From Diphasiastrum complanatum (taxonomy: Eukaryota > Streptophyta > Lycopodiopsida > Lycopodiales > Lycopodiaceae): a DNA stretch of 64,000 bases. Under the pieces are notes generated by a model, which saw only the letters and a list, made by a program, of their open reading frames with translations, searched no databases and was not told the DNA's origin. Positions within the stretch are counted from its first letter, which is position 1. Each line of letters opens with the position of its first letter. The stretch spans positions 30,927,024 through 30,991,023 of the forward strand of contig CM055113.1 of the NCBI GenBank assembly GCA_029204225.1, in the 5' to 3' direction. This document shows positions 34,561-45,480 of the stretch, piece by piece. Made by a program: the position numbers and the translations under genes.

Positions 34561-35150
34561 ATAAATCAAACTAATATCAGTGTCTTCAATCGGGACTATA
34601 TCTGATCTATGTACTAATAGAACAGTATTAGCTCTGATTGAATATGCGTGCGGAAATTATATGCAAAATTAAGAGACAACTTAAGCCAATTTTAGACAAT
34701 AAAAAACTATTGACCAAAAAACAAATTTTTATAACTCTGAATCTGAATCATCAATATAAATCTCTTGTTGTCGTTGTTGTGTATCTGATTGAGTGAGTTA
34801 CAACGAGTAGTGCACATGTATTTATATGGCTTCAAGACAGGTCTTTTGGCCTTTTATTTATAGGTCTTTTAGTCTTTTATTTCTATAGTAGTAGATATCT
34901 AACCATTTACGATGGTTGATATTCAAATAGATGCTCTATTTTTAAGGTAGAATAAATTCTGTTTGCGAATTATTCACGACAGTCTATTTCTTCGTCTCAG
35001 CTTCATGTTTCATGAATTGTTTGCGACGCTTGTCTCTTCACGACATTTTTGTCTTTCGTGAATTGTTCATGACAATAGGAGTTGTCGGGCAATTGGACCG
35101 TCGCTCATGGGGGCGATTGCACCGCCGCTCATTCCCATCGAATCCCAACA
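34561..35150 (+). mobile_element. Probable 5' LTR of copia E (3' boundary clear)
   Basis: The sequence ends AATCCCAACA directly before a primer-binding site, as an LTR does. CACGAC, CGTGAATTGTT and related motifs recur near 34970-35070. The left boundary is not visible because copia D sequence abuts it. Confidence 0.55.
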
Positions 35151-35162
35151 TGGTATCAAAGC
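35151..35162 (+). other. Primer-binding site of copia E (tRNA-Met)
   Basis: TGGTATCAAAGC directly follows the LTR end. Confidence 0.9.
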
Positions 35163-35274
35163 TCCAACTCTGATTCTTAAAGGCAGATCTAGAGCATATA
35201 GTGTAGGTAGTTACTATTATTATTTTTCAGTCATATTGATTTGCTATTTGCATATACTCATCTTAAAATTCCAA

Positions 35275-36515
35275 ATGGATTCACAATCACAGTTTGCTCT
35301 CATGGTAGAGAAACGTGTTGGTTCAAATTACCATTTATGGAACTTCAAAATGAGAGTAGTACTGATGGCCAAAGAATTGTGGGAAATGTCAAACTATTTC
35401 CCAGTGTCAATGAGCAAGCCATTTCCAAATGGAAGCTCAGGGATGGTAAGGCTTTTGCCTTGATCACCCTTAACATCTTCGACACACAAATTGGTCATCT
35501 GAGGAGATAAATCTCCTCTCTTAGAATATTAGATGGTGATTCTGTTCAGAATCACATGAATGAATTTAAGACTCTAATGGATCAGATGGTAGTTAGAGGT
35601 AGATAGATGACTTCAAGACCTTCAGCCCAGTCGTCACCAAACATACCTCTATTCGACCGCTACTTTCTTATGTTGCTACAGCAAATCTTGAGGTACACTA
35701 GATGGATGTACAAAGAACATTCCTCAATGGAGTTATCGAGGAGGACATCTACATGATGTAGCCAGAAGGCTACATCCTCAATGGTCGAGAAGACCAGGTA
35801 TTCAAACTCCATAAACCTCTGTACGACCTGAAGCAATCATCCAGAGCATAGTTTCATCGAATCAACACATTCTTGATTGATCATGGATTCCAACCTAGCT
35901 CTGCAGACTGTAATGTATATTTCAAAGTTGTTGATCAATTCTTTGTCATCATCACACTTAATGTGGATGATACATTGCTGCAACAATATTGCTCTGACAA
36001 AGGATACAAAGAGGATGTGATCCCAAGAGTTCGAGATGACAGATCTAGGAGAAGAGCATAATTATTATCTCGGGATTCAAATCCACAGAGACAGAAGCAA
36101 ACGACTTCTCTATATCACCAGCAGAGGTACTTTCATAATTTTCTGATGAAATTCACTTTCATGAACTGCAAGCCTGTACATAATCCCATGGATGCAAGTC
36201 TCAAATTATCCAAGAAACAGTGCCCTCAGACCAATGAGGAGAAGGCAGAAATGAAGAGGTATCCATATCAATTTATTATCGGATCCCTGATGTATGCAAT
36301 GATCTCAACCATGCCAGATCTTGCATACGCCTGTACGAGCTACTATGGACCTATGCATCTGCTATGGTGATGGATATCCATCCGATATCCATACTCTTCA
36401 TGGATATACAAATGCAAATTGGGTAGGTGATATCGACAAGAAAATCAACTTCCGGACACGTTTTTTCTGGTCAACAATGTCCACCAATATCTTGGAATAG
36501 TCGTAAGCAGACCTC
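35275..36515 (+). pseudogene. Copia E, internally deleted (gag start, then reverse transcriptase to RNase H)
   Basis: Gag starts MDSQSQFALMVEKRVGSNYH with LWNFKMRVVLMAKELW and, after a frameshift, FALITLNIFDTQIGHL. The middle of the element is missing. Reverse transcriptase pieces start near 35610 and include DHGFQPSSADCNVYFKVV, IITLNVDDTLLQQY (YVDD changed to NVDD), and MKRYPYQFIIGSLMYAM. The last motif is WNSRKQTS at about 36495-36515, where RBR copy 3 begins. A related copy lies at 58318-59517. Confidence 0.8.
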
Positions 36516-37824
36516 CATTGAAAGGAAAGAGCCGTCCAGAAAACTTTGTTGGTGATGATATTTGGGAAAGGGAAATTGCAAAAACGTACCAGAAGCGGAA
36601 AGATCTAGCTGACAATAAGAGTGGGCTCGGCAAAGTCTGCCAGATTTTGCATGGAATAAAAACCCTCCGCGAGTTTTCTCATTGTAGAAGGTAAAGATTT
36701 TACAATCACAAGTTTCTAGTAGATCTGTTCTAAGCAACTTTGTAGTCCGTTGGAAGTTGAGCTACTGTCTTCTGAGGCTGGTCGCTTACGACTTTGCGGA
36801 GACCTGTGTTTTTGGTAAACAGTCGCGCCTTGACATGAAGCCCTTTTGGCTTGAGCACCCACGTCCACATGAATATCATACCTAGCATTCTGAAATTTCA
36901 AGCAACCGAACATTCGTAGAACACCTTCCACATCTATGCTACAGATTAGTCCATCATTATGGTACATGCATAAGTGTTGGAATGTCGAGGTTGTCAGTCT
37001 CAAAAATTCAACCTCACGGTACCAAATTTATCTATTTTGTGAGTGAAACATTTGAATGGATTCTGACCATCTAAGCACGTTGTGGCAGGCTGTCAACATA
37101 GATTTTGCGCCATCTGTCTTTCCAAGCATGCTGAGGCCCGCTGTCAAAGTGGTCAACTGTCCATATACTATCCTTACGTGGGTTGCGGTAATGTTCTGAA
37201 TTTCAATCAGTGTTCCCGACTTCTTTCTTTAGAATCATTCCGGGCTCTGACCACGCGACAAATTGTAGCTGCAATCCCCGAGACAGACAGGCTGTACTGC
37301 CCTTACCCTGACTGTTCAAGCCTTATGGTAAAGCCAGAAATTGACATTTATAAACAGTCAAACATCTCCGCGCACCCACATATGAGCTCTGTGGGGTGCG
37401 TTGAATGTGAGGCATGTCATCGTGCGTTCTGCATGGAGTGTATTGTGCCCTGGCATGGAAATCTCACCTGTGCTCAGTATCAATATGAGCTTACAACTCC
37501 TGAGGCGTCTGGAGATAAGAAATTGCTTCAATTAGCAAAAAGTCTGAAATGGCAGCGATGCAAAAATTGTGCTCGAATCATTGAGCGCAGAGACGGCTGC
37601 AACCATATTACCTGCTTGTGAGATACCTCCCACACAAGAAACATTTTCCCTTTGCTTCGCATATTTTGCAACTGACAGGTACATTTTAGGATCTGTTTGA
37701 ATGCATTTGCACACTTCTGACACAGAACTATCTACTTTTGTAATTTGGCAGGTGTGGGCATCGATTCTGCTACGTATGTGGGGCTGTATGGATCAAGATG
37801 AAGACATGCAATTGCAGTTATTAA
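36516..37824 (+). pseudogene. RBR-type E3 ubiquitin ligase pseudogene, copy 3 (most complete RING region)
   Basis: Exons are about 36516-36690, 37089-37617 and 37752-37824, with GT/AG introns that keep frame (GAA G/GC TGT; TGC TT/G TGT). The second exon is 529 nt, equal to copy 1. It carries GCQHRFCAICLSKHAEARC, the linker to LYCPYPDCSSLMVKPEID, the IBR VGCVECEACHRAFCMECIV and RING2 WQRCKNCARIIERRDGCNH with the catalytic C in ITC. The last exon CGHRFCYVCGAVW ends at a natural TAA. Exon 1 is damaged: an extra T in the CQICME motif and GAA to TAA. It begins inside a copia E RNase H motif. The protein is therefore unlikely to be made from its own start. Confidence 0.85.
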
Positions 37825-38756
37825 AACGAAAAAAAATTCTGTCACAGTCCAGTGATAGAAAATTAATATATTTTACTGGTCCATCTTGCGCTATATAGGG
37901 AGTGTCTGCAAGGTAGATGTCTTATTTCCTTCTTTCAACAAATATTACCTTATCTCAATCTTAGTATATTGAATGTTACGTCACAACTTGATTATAGGTA
38001 TATTTTAGATACAAGTATGAATGGCGATAAACTTTGAAGACTTCGAGAATATTTGAAAATCTTTGGAATTTGATGTGATGGTTCTCCCTTATTTCCATTT
38101 TATTTCCATGTGTTGATATACTCTCCATCGTTGTTGCCTTTGTTTGTCTCTATAATATATCATGTGCTCATCCATAGAAGCTATTGTTTTGAAATTGTCA
38201 ACCTTGTAGATTATTATCCCCTCATTGCACATGGTCCATAGAAACTATTGATTTGATATTATCAGCCATTGGGGTCACAGAGAATCAAACTTGGGTGGTG
38301 GGTGAGTCCAACTTGAGCATGATACACCAAGCTCACCACATGTGAAAAAATTTTATGGCGTCATTGTCCTGATTAATAATAAATCAGGATATCGAATAAC
38401 ATAACAATAGTAGAATAAACTATCTTGAAAAGATTTCTTTAAGATGTGCCCTTGTATTTGTAAAGAGCATTCATTTGTGAAAAGAACCATGATGGCTTAA
38501 AGGTCATAAAGGTACTGAAGGGGTCCAATAAGCGTATTCACAAAGTTTCATAAAACTTGCCATAAAAAATGTTAGAAAGGGGGCATGTGTAGGATGTGTG
38601 CACACTAAGAAATAGACTCAAACAACAAAATCATTCACAAGAAAATGGATTCAGAATACTGACCCTATCACTCTTGCATTATCAAATTCAAAAGGAAAGA
38701 ACAATCAAAGCAAATAGCTCTTTTCTATGAGAAAATTTTCTCTAACACTCACTACT

Positions 38757-38760
<4 letters not shown>
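37825..38760 (+). repeat. 3' flank of RBR copy 3, inverted duplicate of 6935-7899
   Basis: Non-coding sequence matching the reverse complement of the left copy over nearly a kilobase. No independent gene is seen. Confidence 0.7.

Positions 38761-38832
<72 letters not shown>
38761..38832 (+). repeat. (CT)n microsatellite, 72 nt
   Basis: A pure CT run at the outer end of the inverted duplication; its counterpart at 6908-6934 is only 27 nt. Confidence 0.95.
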
Positions 38833-38834
<2 letters not shown>

Positions 38835-38919
38835 GCTCTTGTCTAGCATCTCTTAAGCCTCATCGCAGTTGCACGTCAGCATCTGTGAGAGAAATGACCT
38901 TTTACATTAGTTACTAGTA

Positions 38920-39560
38920 GGTCTTATTTTGTTCATAATGTCTTGTAAAAGGATTCCTTGAAGGCATGTTCGTAATGTCTCATAAAAGAATTCCTTATGG
39001 GTATGTTCATAATGTCTTGTAAAAAGGATTCCTGGTGAAGCTCAAAGACTTCAATGCACGATTTTGTGCTTCTTTGGACAAGTTTCCGAAGTTCACTTGC
39101 TCCAACAGCTCCCTCTTGAACTGAGAGAACCTTCACAATATGCCCATGGCAATCTTGTGTTTTTTGAACAATGTTTTATTTAGTGACTTTGTCAAGATAT
39201 CTGCACTCATGTCAGAGGACTTGATGTATTGAATCAATAACTCTTTCTTCTAGATTAGGTCTCTAACATGATGGTATTTCGGTGGGATATGCTTTGTTTT
39301 TTAATGAAGAATCATCAATGATTATCTTAGAGGTACTATTGTGCTTGAGGTACATGCCATCACCTTCTTCTTCTATTAGCATAAAGTTGCATGGGTGGTT
39401 GACTTGTTGTGAAGGTGATTTCGCAACATGTAAGCCCTTCCTTGGATTTTTGCCCTTGCTACTGGCTTTTGGATTATGCCTATATTCATTAGCATAATGT
39501 CATGTCTTCTAACACTAGAAGAATATGACTTCTTATTTGTTTTTCTTCTTGAAGTGGTTG
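38920..39560 (-). pseudogene. Copia gag fragment, minus strand
   Basis: The minus strand carries a damaged zinc-knuckle region with HYANEYRHNPKAS and KNPRKGLHVAKSPSQQ near 39520-39420, followed by frames with EEEGDGMYLKHNST. The cysteines of the knuckle are mostly mutated. This is the gag-protease linker of an old copia element. A direct repeat of TCATAATGTCT(T/C)(G/A)TAAAA near 38930, 38975 and 39010 lies in its downstream part. Confidence 0.5.
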
Positions 39561-39599
39561 GCATCTTTGCCTTCAGATTGGGTTTTGTTTATAGAGAAA

Positions 39600-39760
39600 T
39601 CTGCCATGCGTGAAAAGTATTTACACTTGGTGTGTGTGGTCAGGCTAGAAATTGAACCTAGGACCTCCCCTATTTCAGTGGGGTGCTCTGTTGGAGTATT
39701 CTACTATCGAAGTGGTTCAACCGAAAAATTGATCTTTAATATTCATACACTCTATTGTCT
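39600..39760 (-). mobile_element. Possible tRNA-derived SINE fragment
   Basis: On the minus strand AGAGCACCCCACTGAAATAG is followed by GAGGTCCTAGGTTCAATTTC. The GGTTCAATTTC part (39658-39648) is close to a pol III B box, and this wording resembles tRNA-derived plant SINEs. No clear A box, tail or target duplication is visible. Confidence 0.35.
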
Positions 39761-39977
39761 AGTTATGCATCTTTATATATGTTCCTACAGAGGCTGCAAA
39801 AATACCCAATTTGTACCACTGAGATTCGTTTTCTGTTAGTTTGAATGGCCTGGATTATTACCCAATCAAAGGTCAGGGGAAAGGTCTTTCTCAGAAATAA
39901 AAAGACACTTCTTGTACCCAACTTTTATCTTCAATAAGAGGAGGAGACTCTGCCAAAATTAGATTAGAACATTCTTG

Positions 39978-39978
<1 letters not shown>

Positions 39979-40070
<92 letters not shown>
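39979..40070 (+). repeat. (CT)n microsatellite, about 92 nt
   Basis: A pure CT run flanked by CTTGCA and TTCTTTGTG. Confidence 0.95.
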
Positions 40071-40074
<4 letters not shown>

Positions 40075-40545
40075 TTGTGTTTGATGCTCGTGTCTATATG
40101 TGCAGGGAGGGGTGTAAGTTGCCTCCACCATCTCTTGCTTGTTGCTTGTGGCTAATTAAGTGTGGTTAGATTAGGAGGAGGATAGTTCTTGCGAGCTAAC
40201 TTTGCAAGGGAAGCACTATTTTATTGGGAATGAATCTACGCACGACAGGTGAATTAGGCCGCTACAAATTCTTAACTCCGTAAGTTTAAATCACGAACAA
40301 GCAATGAAAAATTAAATCATAAGTGAATTTAAGGATATTTTTCTATCAATGTTATCTCATGCTTTAGTGTCATCTTGATTAGTAGACCATAAGATAGAGT
40401 TAATTCTAGGAAGTCAACCTATCTCTAGACAACCTTATTGGTTATCTTAGAAAGAGAAAGTGGAGATTTCAAATCAAATAGAAAACTATATGAGGATGGG
40501 ACATATCAAACCCAATAAGTCACCATGCTCCTATTTTTCTGAAAG
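40071..40545. other. Unassigned sequence before the gypsy fragment
   Basis: No gene seen. AATGAATCTACGCACGACAG near 40230 is close to AACGAATCTATGCGTGACAA near 55568 in a gypsy LTR, so this may be a decayed LTR and leader. Confidence 0.35.
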
Positions 40546-40904
40546 TCAAGATGGATTGAGATTTCTAGATGTGCGTGGATTACAAGGGGTTGAACAAAGT
40601 GACTATTAAGAAGAATAAATATTTGTTATCCAGGATGGATGACCTTCTAGATTGCTTAGGTGGGGCTAAATACTTTACTAAGATAGATCTCAAGACATGG
40701 TACGATTAGATGAATATTAAACTAGAAGATGTCCAAAGGGCTAGATTTTGTACTATATTTGACCATTATGAGTTCTTAGTGTTGTCTTTTGGATTAACGA
40801 ATACTCCAGCAACATTCCAGAAAATGATGAACGATTTACTTCGTCCATATTTAGGAAAGTTTGTGGTAATGTTCATAGATAATATTCTCGCTGCAGCCTT
40901 ATAA
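40546..40904 (+). pseudogene. Ty3/gypsy reverse transcriptase fragment
   Basis: The plus strand reads [38 protein letters not shown], then RARFCTIFDHYEFLVLSFG and TNTPATFQKMMNDLL, ending VVMFIDNIL, the usual FIDD active site changed to FIDN. This is the palm of a gypsy reverse transcriptase. It stops at about 40900, and the rest of pol is missing. Confidence 0.85.
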
Positions 40905-41763
40905 AACTATAGATATTTTAGGGCTAGAAAATATATCCTGAATTGTAAATGTCGCTGCCTATCCAACACTGCAGGTTATGAGTATCAATGACACTCTCTC
41001 ATTTAACTTTTGCCATATCCATTATTTGCCTCTTTGCTGGTGTCATGTATTCCTTTAACACCCTCTCAATTAACTTAGAGCATTGGACAAGCACTTGGAA
41101 CTTAAAGCATGTGCAACACTCCAAGGACTACGTGAATCCTATTTGTGCCCTAGCATCTTAGACCATCTATACATCAAAACTTGGGCACTGTTTGGATCTC
41201 AAATAGCGCATCAACGCAAGAGAGTTATTCTCTCTTATGAATAGCTAGTATCATATACTAGCACTTCTTTATCTCTCTCACATTGATCCTTTATATAAAA
41301 ATGGAGAGAGATAATTAATCTAATCTGTAGTAACTAAAAGAACATATTATATTAACCGTAACTACTTCTAGTTGCCTATCATTGTCCACTTTGCTTTGTA
41401 GGATAATTTCTTTTTGTAAGATTTTTTTTTTGGAAACTCATATAGATTTTAGTCATTCATTGTCATTTGCTGGCAGCAAACATTGGACTGTGCAGTTAAT
41501 AACTTTAAAAGTGGATTCTACTGGAAGCTGCACACCTATGTGCATGAAAATGAATTCCTTGAATGCCAACCATTCCATTGTTAAGTCTTTGTACAAGAGG
41601 ATGGTGAAGCTATTGCCCAAGCCAAATGGGTTGATTAAATACCAACATGGAGATTGTTGATGCAAAGGTTAAACGATCTTTTCACTTTTTTTATTTACAT
41701 GATTGCATGCAGTTTAAAATTATATTGAATTATAATTTAACAATTTTTTGTTGTAATCTTTAA
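40905..41763. other. Unassigned sequence between gypsy fragments
   Basis: No conserved motif found. The open frame 41382-41660 has no gypsy-like residues and no family I recognise. Confidence 0.3.
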
Positions 41764-42226
41764 GATGATTTTAAAGTTGATAACTGGGTATATCTTAAAA
41801 TACCTAAGGATTCTAAGACTATGCGTACGGAGAAGCATTATAAATTGTCTACGAGATAATGTTGACCATTTTGGATTATAAAGAAAATTGGTTATTTAGC
41901 TTACAAACTAGATCTTCAGATTAAGTCTACAGCTCACCCTCTGTTTCATGTAAGCCATCTAAAATTAAGTTTACATGAAGGTGACGTAGTTAGTTCAGAG
42001 GAAGATCATACCCATTTGGAGGACTTATCGCTTAGTGTTCCTTTGGAACCTGAAAAAGTAATCAAAACCAGAGATAAATAGTTGAGAGTCTGTTCTATCT
42101 CTGAGTGCTTGATCAGGTGGAAGGGACGGACTGAGGATAATGATTCGTGGGAAAGGGTCGAAAGCATAAAGAAGAATCTTCCTAGGTTTCACTTCTAGAG
42201 ATAGAAGTGATTCAAAGGGGGGAGAA
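41764..42226 (+). pseudogene. Ty3/gypsy integrase C terminus with chromodomain-like end
   Basis: The frame reads DNWVYLKIPKDSKTMRTEKH, KIGYLAYKLDL, AHPLFHVSHLKLSLHEGD and, after a stop, ECLIRWKGRTEDNDSWERVE. The last block is the chromodomain core seen in chromovirus-type gypsy integrases. A purine tract AAAGGGGGGAGAA at 42214-42226 follows, as before a 3' LTR. Confidence 0.85.
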
Positions 42227-42760
42227 TGTTATGTCCATGCCTATACAAGGGAATCGGAATAATTCTTGACGTGGATAGCTGGTCACTCCAGTTGTATGTG
42301 ATTATTAGTTATGCTACGTCATTCTGGACGTGGTCGTATCAAGCAATTAATAATCATATCAGGGCCCAGACCTATAATTGGACATAGGAGCTCATGCATG
42401 GTGAAGATTGCTATAATGCAAAAATAAGAGGTCAATAGCTCAATTTAGGTTGCATGGGAATCCTAGAGAAATATTCTCTCTCTCTTGGAGAGAATATATC
42501 CATTGGAAACTCGCCCATCCTCCTATTGTGAATTGTAATTCTTGAGCCAGTTTCTCCTCTCCTCTCTTGTGTTCTTCACTATGGCTTGGGGGTGGATTGG
42601 TTAGGGTAATGACTAGCCTTTCCATATTGGTTAGGTGGTTCATGCTCCACAGGTGTCCTTTTGGTTTGCATGTGACAGGATTGTGGAAGATCTTCACTTG
42701 GTGATCCATAAAACAAACTAATTGAATGCATTGAGATGAATACAGGACATGTATATAATA
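42227..42760 (+). mobile_element. Probable gypsy 3' LTR, right end uncertain
   Basis: Starts TGTTATGTCCATGCC directly after the polypurine tract. No second LTR copy is present to define the end. Confidence 0.55.
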
Positions 42761-43900
42761 ACTAAATTTGAGTCTACTGCAACTAGTCTCTTGAATTTAG
42801 CAATACAAGATAAATTAAACTAAACTTTTAAGATCATTCTAATTAAATCCCTACTCATTTATATTTGTGACAAGGCCAACTGCAATTTTGTGATCCATGC
42901 TCATTGTTTGTGACAAGGCCAATTGCAATCTTGTGAAGAGCGAGGCTAGCCATGTAATGATGCACATAGGCATGGATCGGATTACACCTACATATGCGAA
43001 CCATGGCTATGTGCATTATTACATGGCTAGCCTCGGTCTTCAGTTCTCCTAAACCAATGAAAACTGAGATTTGCATATTATTCTACTTATGTGTCCAATT
43101 GAGGGGTTGCACGGGGGGCAGTTAGGGGTTCAAGGTTCAATACTCCTAAACTAATGAAAATAACAGGGATTTGCATGTTCTTTAGCTTGATAAGAATCTA
43201 ATTTTGTACAATCAATTGCAAAAGAGTACGTCATTGAGGAGCTCAAGGTGACTTTGATTACTTCTTCTTTGCTCTTGGATCTTTGTACGAAGGCATGTAT
43301 TACAATCAAAGTTCTCGCCAGTTTTATTACTATACTATATTGTCGGTTTTCCCGATTATTGGAAATAGGTCCGGACCAGGTTTCTATAAGAACTGTCGGT
43401 TCCTATATTAGGTTCTCAATATATACTATTTTTATAATAATTAAAAAAAAAATATTTCAAAAACTATTATTGCATACTATGTTAAAATTCGATCACATTA
43501 TATATCAAAAGCCATGTAAAAAAGGTGTAAGTGCACAAAATTTGAGCATTCCTCCACTTATCAATTACTCTTAAAAATCTCACGCTCTTCAATGCCTATG
43601 ATATTTCAATTGTGCAAAAAAAAACACACTTCACATCTAAACAACTCTAATAAATAAACACTCTAAAAATATGACTTATATAAAAGCTGCTGAAAAAAAG
43701 TCTTGTTGCACAATGTCTTAAGTTTTTAACATTCCACTTATCAACTAACTACCCATCAACAAAAATTATAGCCTTGAAAAATGTCTTGTTACAATATTGT
43801 CTATCTTAGCATCCTCTTACTCATCCTACTCATGAATAAATAGTCACTTGCTAAAAGCCCTTACTGAATGTTAGGTTCTGTAGGGTGAATTGATACTCGG
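42761..43900. other. AT-rich unassigned sequence
   Basis: The phrase GACAAGGCCAA.TGCAATTTTGTGA occurs twice near 42870 and 42910. An inverted pair around CATGGCTAGCCTCG and CGAGGCTAGCCATG lies at about 42940-43040. No gene seen. Confidence 0.4.
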
Positions 43901-44070
43901 GTTATAACCCCCTCCAAATGACGTCCGGGGGGACCGGTTCTGACCTCAATTCAAGGCTGTGGCCGGTTCTTACAAAAGAGCATACCCGCTGGTTCTACAT
44001 TGAAGCCGGTTCATGAGAAATAGTGTACCCGCCAGTTAGGGTCTTTAGAACCGGGTTGAGAACCGAAAAA
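43901..44070. repeat. Cluster of CCGGTTC-type motifs
   Basis: ACCGGTTCTGAC, GCCGGTTCTTAC, CTGGTTCTACA, GCCGGTTCATG and AACCGGGTTGAGAACCG occur within 170 bases; TGTCGGTTCC and related words lie near 43340-43420. This may be part of a decayed inverted-repeat element spanning about 43330-44070. Confidence 0.4.
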
Positions 44071-45181
44071 AAAATCAATACACAACCATACATATGTAAA
44101 TGGATCCCTTGGAAAAATTACTATTTTGCAAAATCACTACTTTAATTTCAGAATTTTGGGTAGTTGGATGCCCAAGAATAGTGGTTGTATGCCAAATGTG
44201 CCGATGTTTGGACATCCTTTAACCAGATGAGTACAATATAGAAAATAAAAAAATGTGTCGTTCAGTGCACTATAAGTTCTTTGACAAGGCTTGGGAATAT
44301 AACGGCCGACAATCTTTGAAAATTGTGTGATTTTAGAATCCAACAATTTTGAATTGATTCTAGCATTTAGTGAAGGCCTCGAATACACCCCAAAACATAC
44401 CACAGAATACTGAATCAAATTTAGTCAGGGCCTCAGAAAAGTCACAAATGTATCATAAAATTCACAAATCTGTCATTGGAAAGCCGAGGTCGGAACAGCC
44501 CTTGGAATAGACACTAGTATGCTGTGAAAACCAGCATGGTCTATTCCGACTTCCATTCCGACCCTGCAAGTACCTCTAGGATCTGCTAAAGAATTTGTGC
44601 CTCAAATGCTATGATGATGGTCGGCTCAGTAACCAATAATGAAACCTGCAAAACAAAAAATAGTATTGTAGTTTGTAAAGTTTATTACCACAAAAAATAA
44701 CTGTAACAAATTAATTTTACACAAAGAACAACAAAGATCCATATGGAATCCTGTATATTCACCAAAAAACTAGATGTCCAATTGATGAATAAGGATTTGG
44801 TATCGGAACAGCCATCAGAATAGGCGCTGATTTAACAAATCCAACAAATCAATATATTCTATTAGGCATTCTGACCCTCAAGAAGTATGGATCTACAGCA
44901 CCCTCAACTATGGATCTATAGCACCCTCATCCAGCACCCTCACCTGGATCTACAACACCCTAAAGCATCTGATGAATAGAAAATAAGCCATCAAAATTTC
45001 CATCAGAATAGCAAATCCTTCAAATCTGCCCATTCCGACGACCTTTACGACTTGTTTGCTACCTTAAAAAACTCTTGTGGATCTGCCGACTCCTTTGCCT
45101 CAAAATAAACCTACATAGAAGATGTGGTGTCAATCAAACCAAACTGCAATCACATTGAGATGGATACTATGATGTAAGAGA
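44071..45181. other. Unassigned sequence with short repeated words
   Basis: TCGGAACAGCC followed by GAATAG recurs near 44490 and 44805, with inverted TATTCCGAC near 44548. A small minisatellite with GGATCTACAGCACCCTCA-like units lies at 44888-44965. No gene recognised. Confidence 0.4.
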
Positions 45182-45297
<116 letters not shown>

Positions 45298-45400
45298 TAT
45301 ATTACCTTGCATCTAACAATCGAAAAACCTCAATCCTGCACTTTTTCTTTTTTTTTTGTGCTCACCACATTTGATTTTGCAAGGAGTAGGCAAAGAGGAA

Positions 45401-45480
45401 GAGCAAGAGGAACAAGCAAAGTGCAAGAGGAACAAGCAAGGTGCAAGAGGAGAAAGCAAAGAGCAAGAAGCAAGAGCAAC
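45401..45480 (+). repeat. 20-bp minisatellite, four units
   Basis: Units such as GTGCAAGAGGAACAAGCAAG repeat with a 20-nt period and a few substitutions. Confidence 0.75.
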
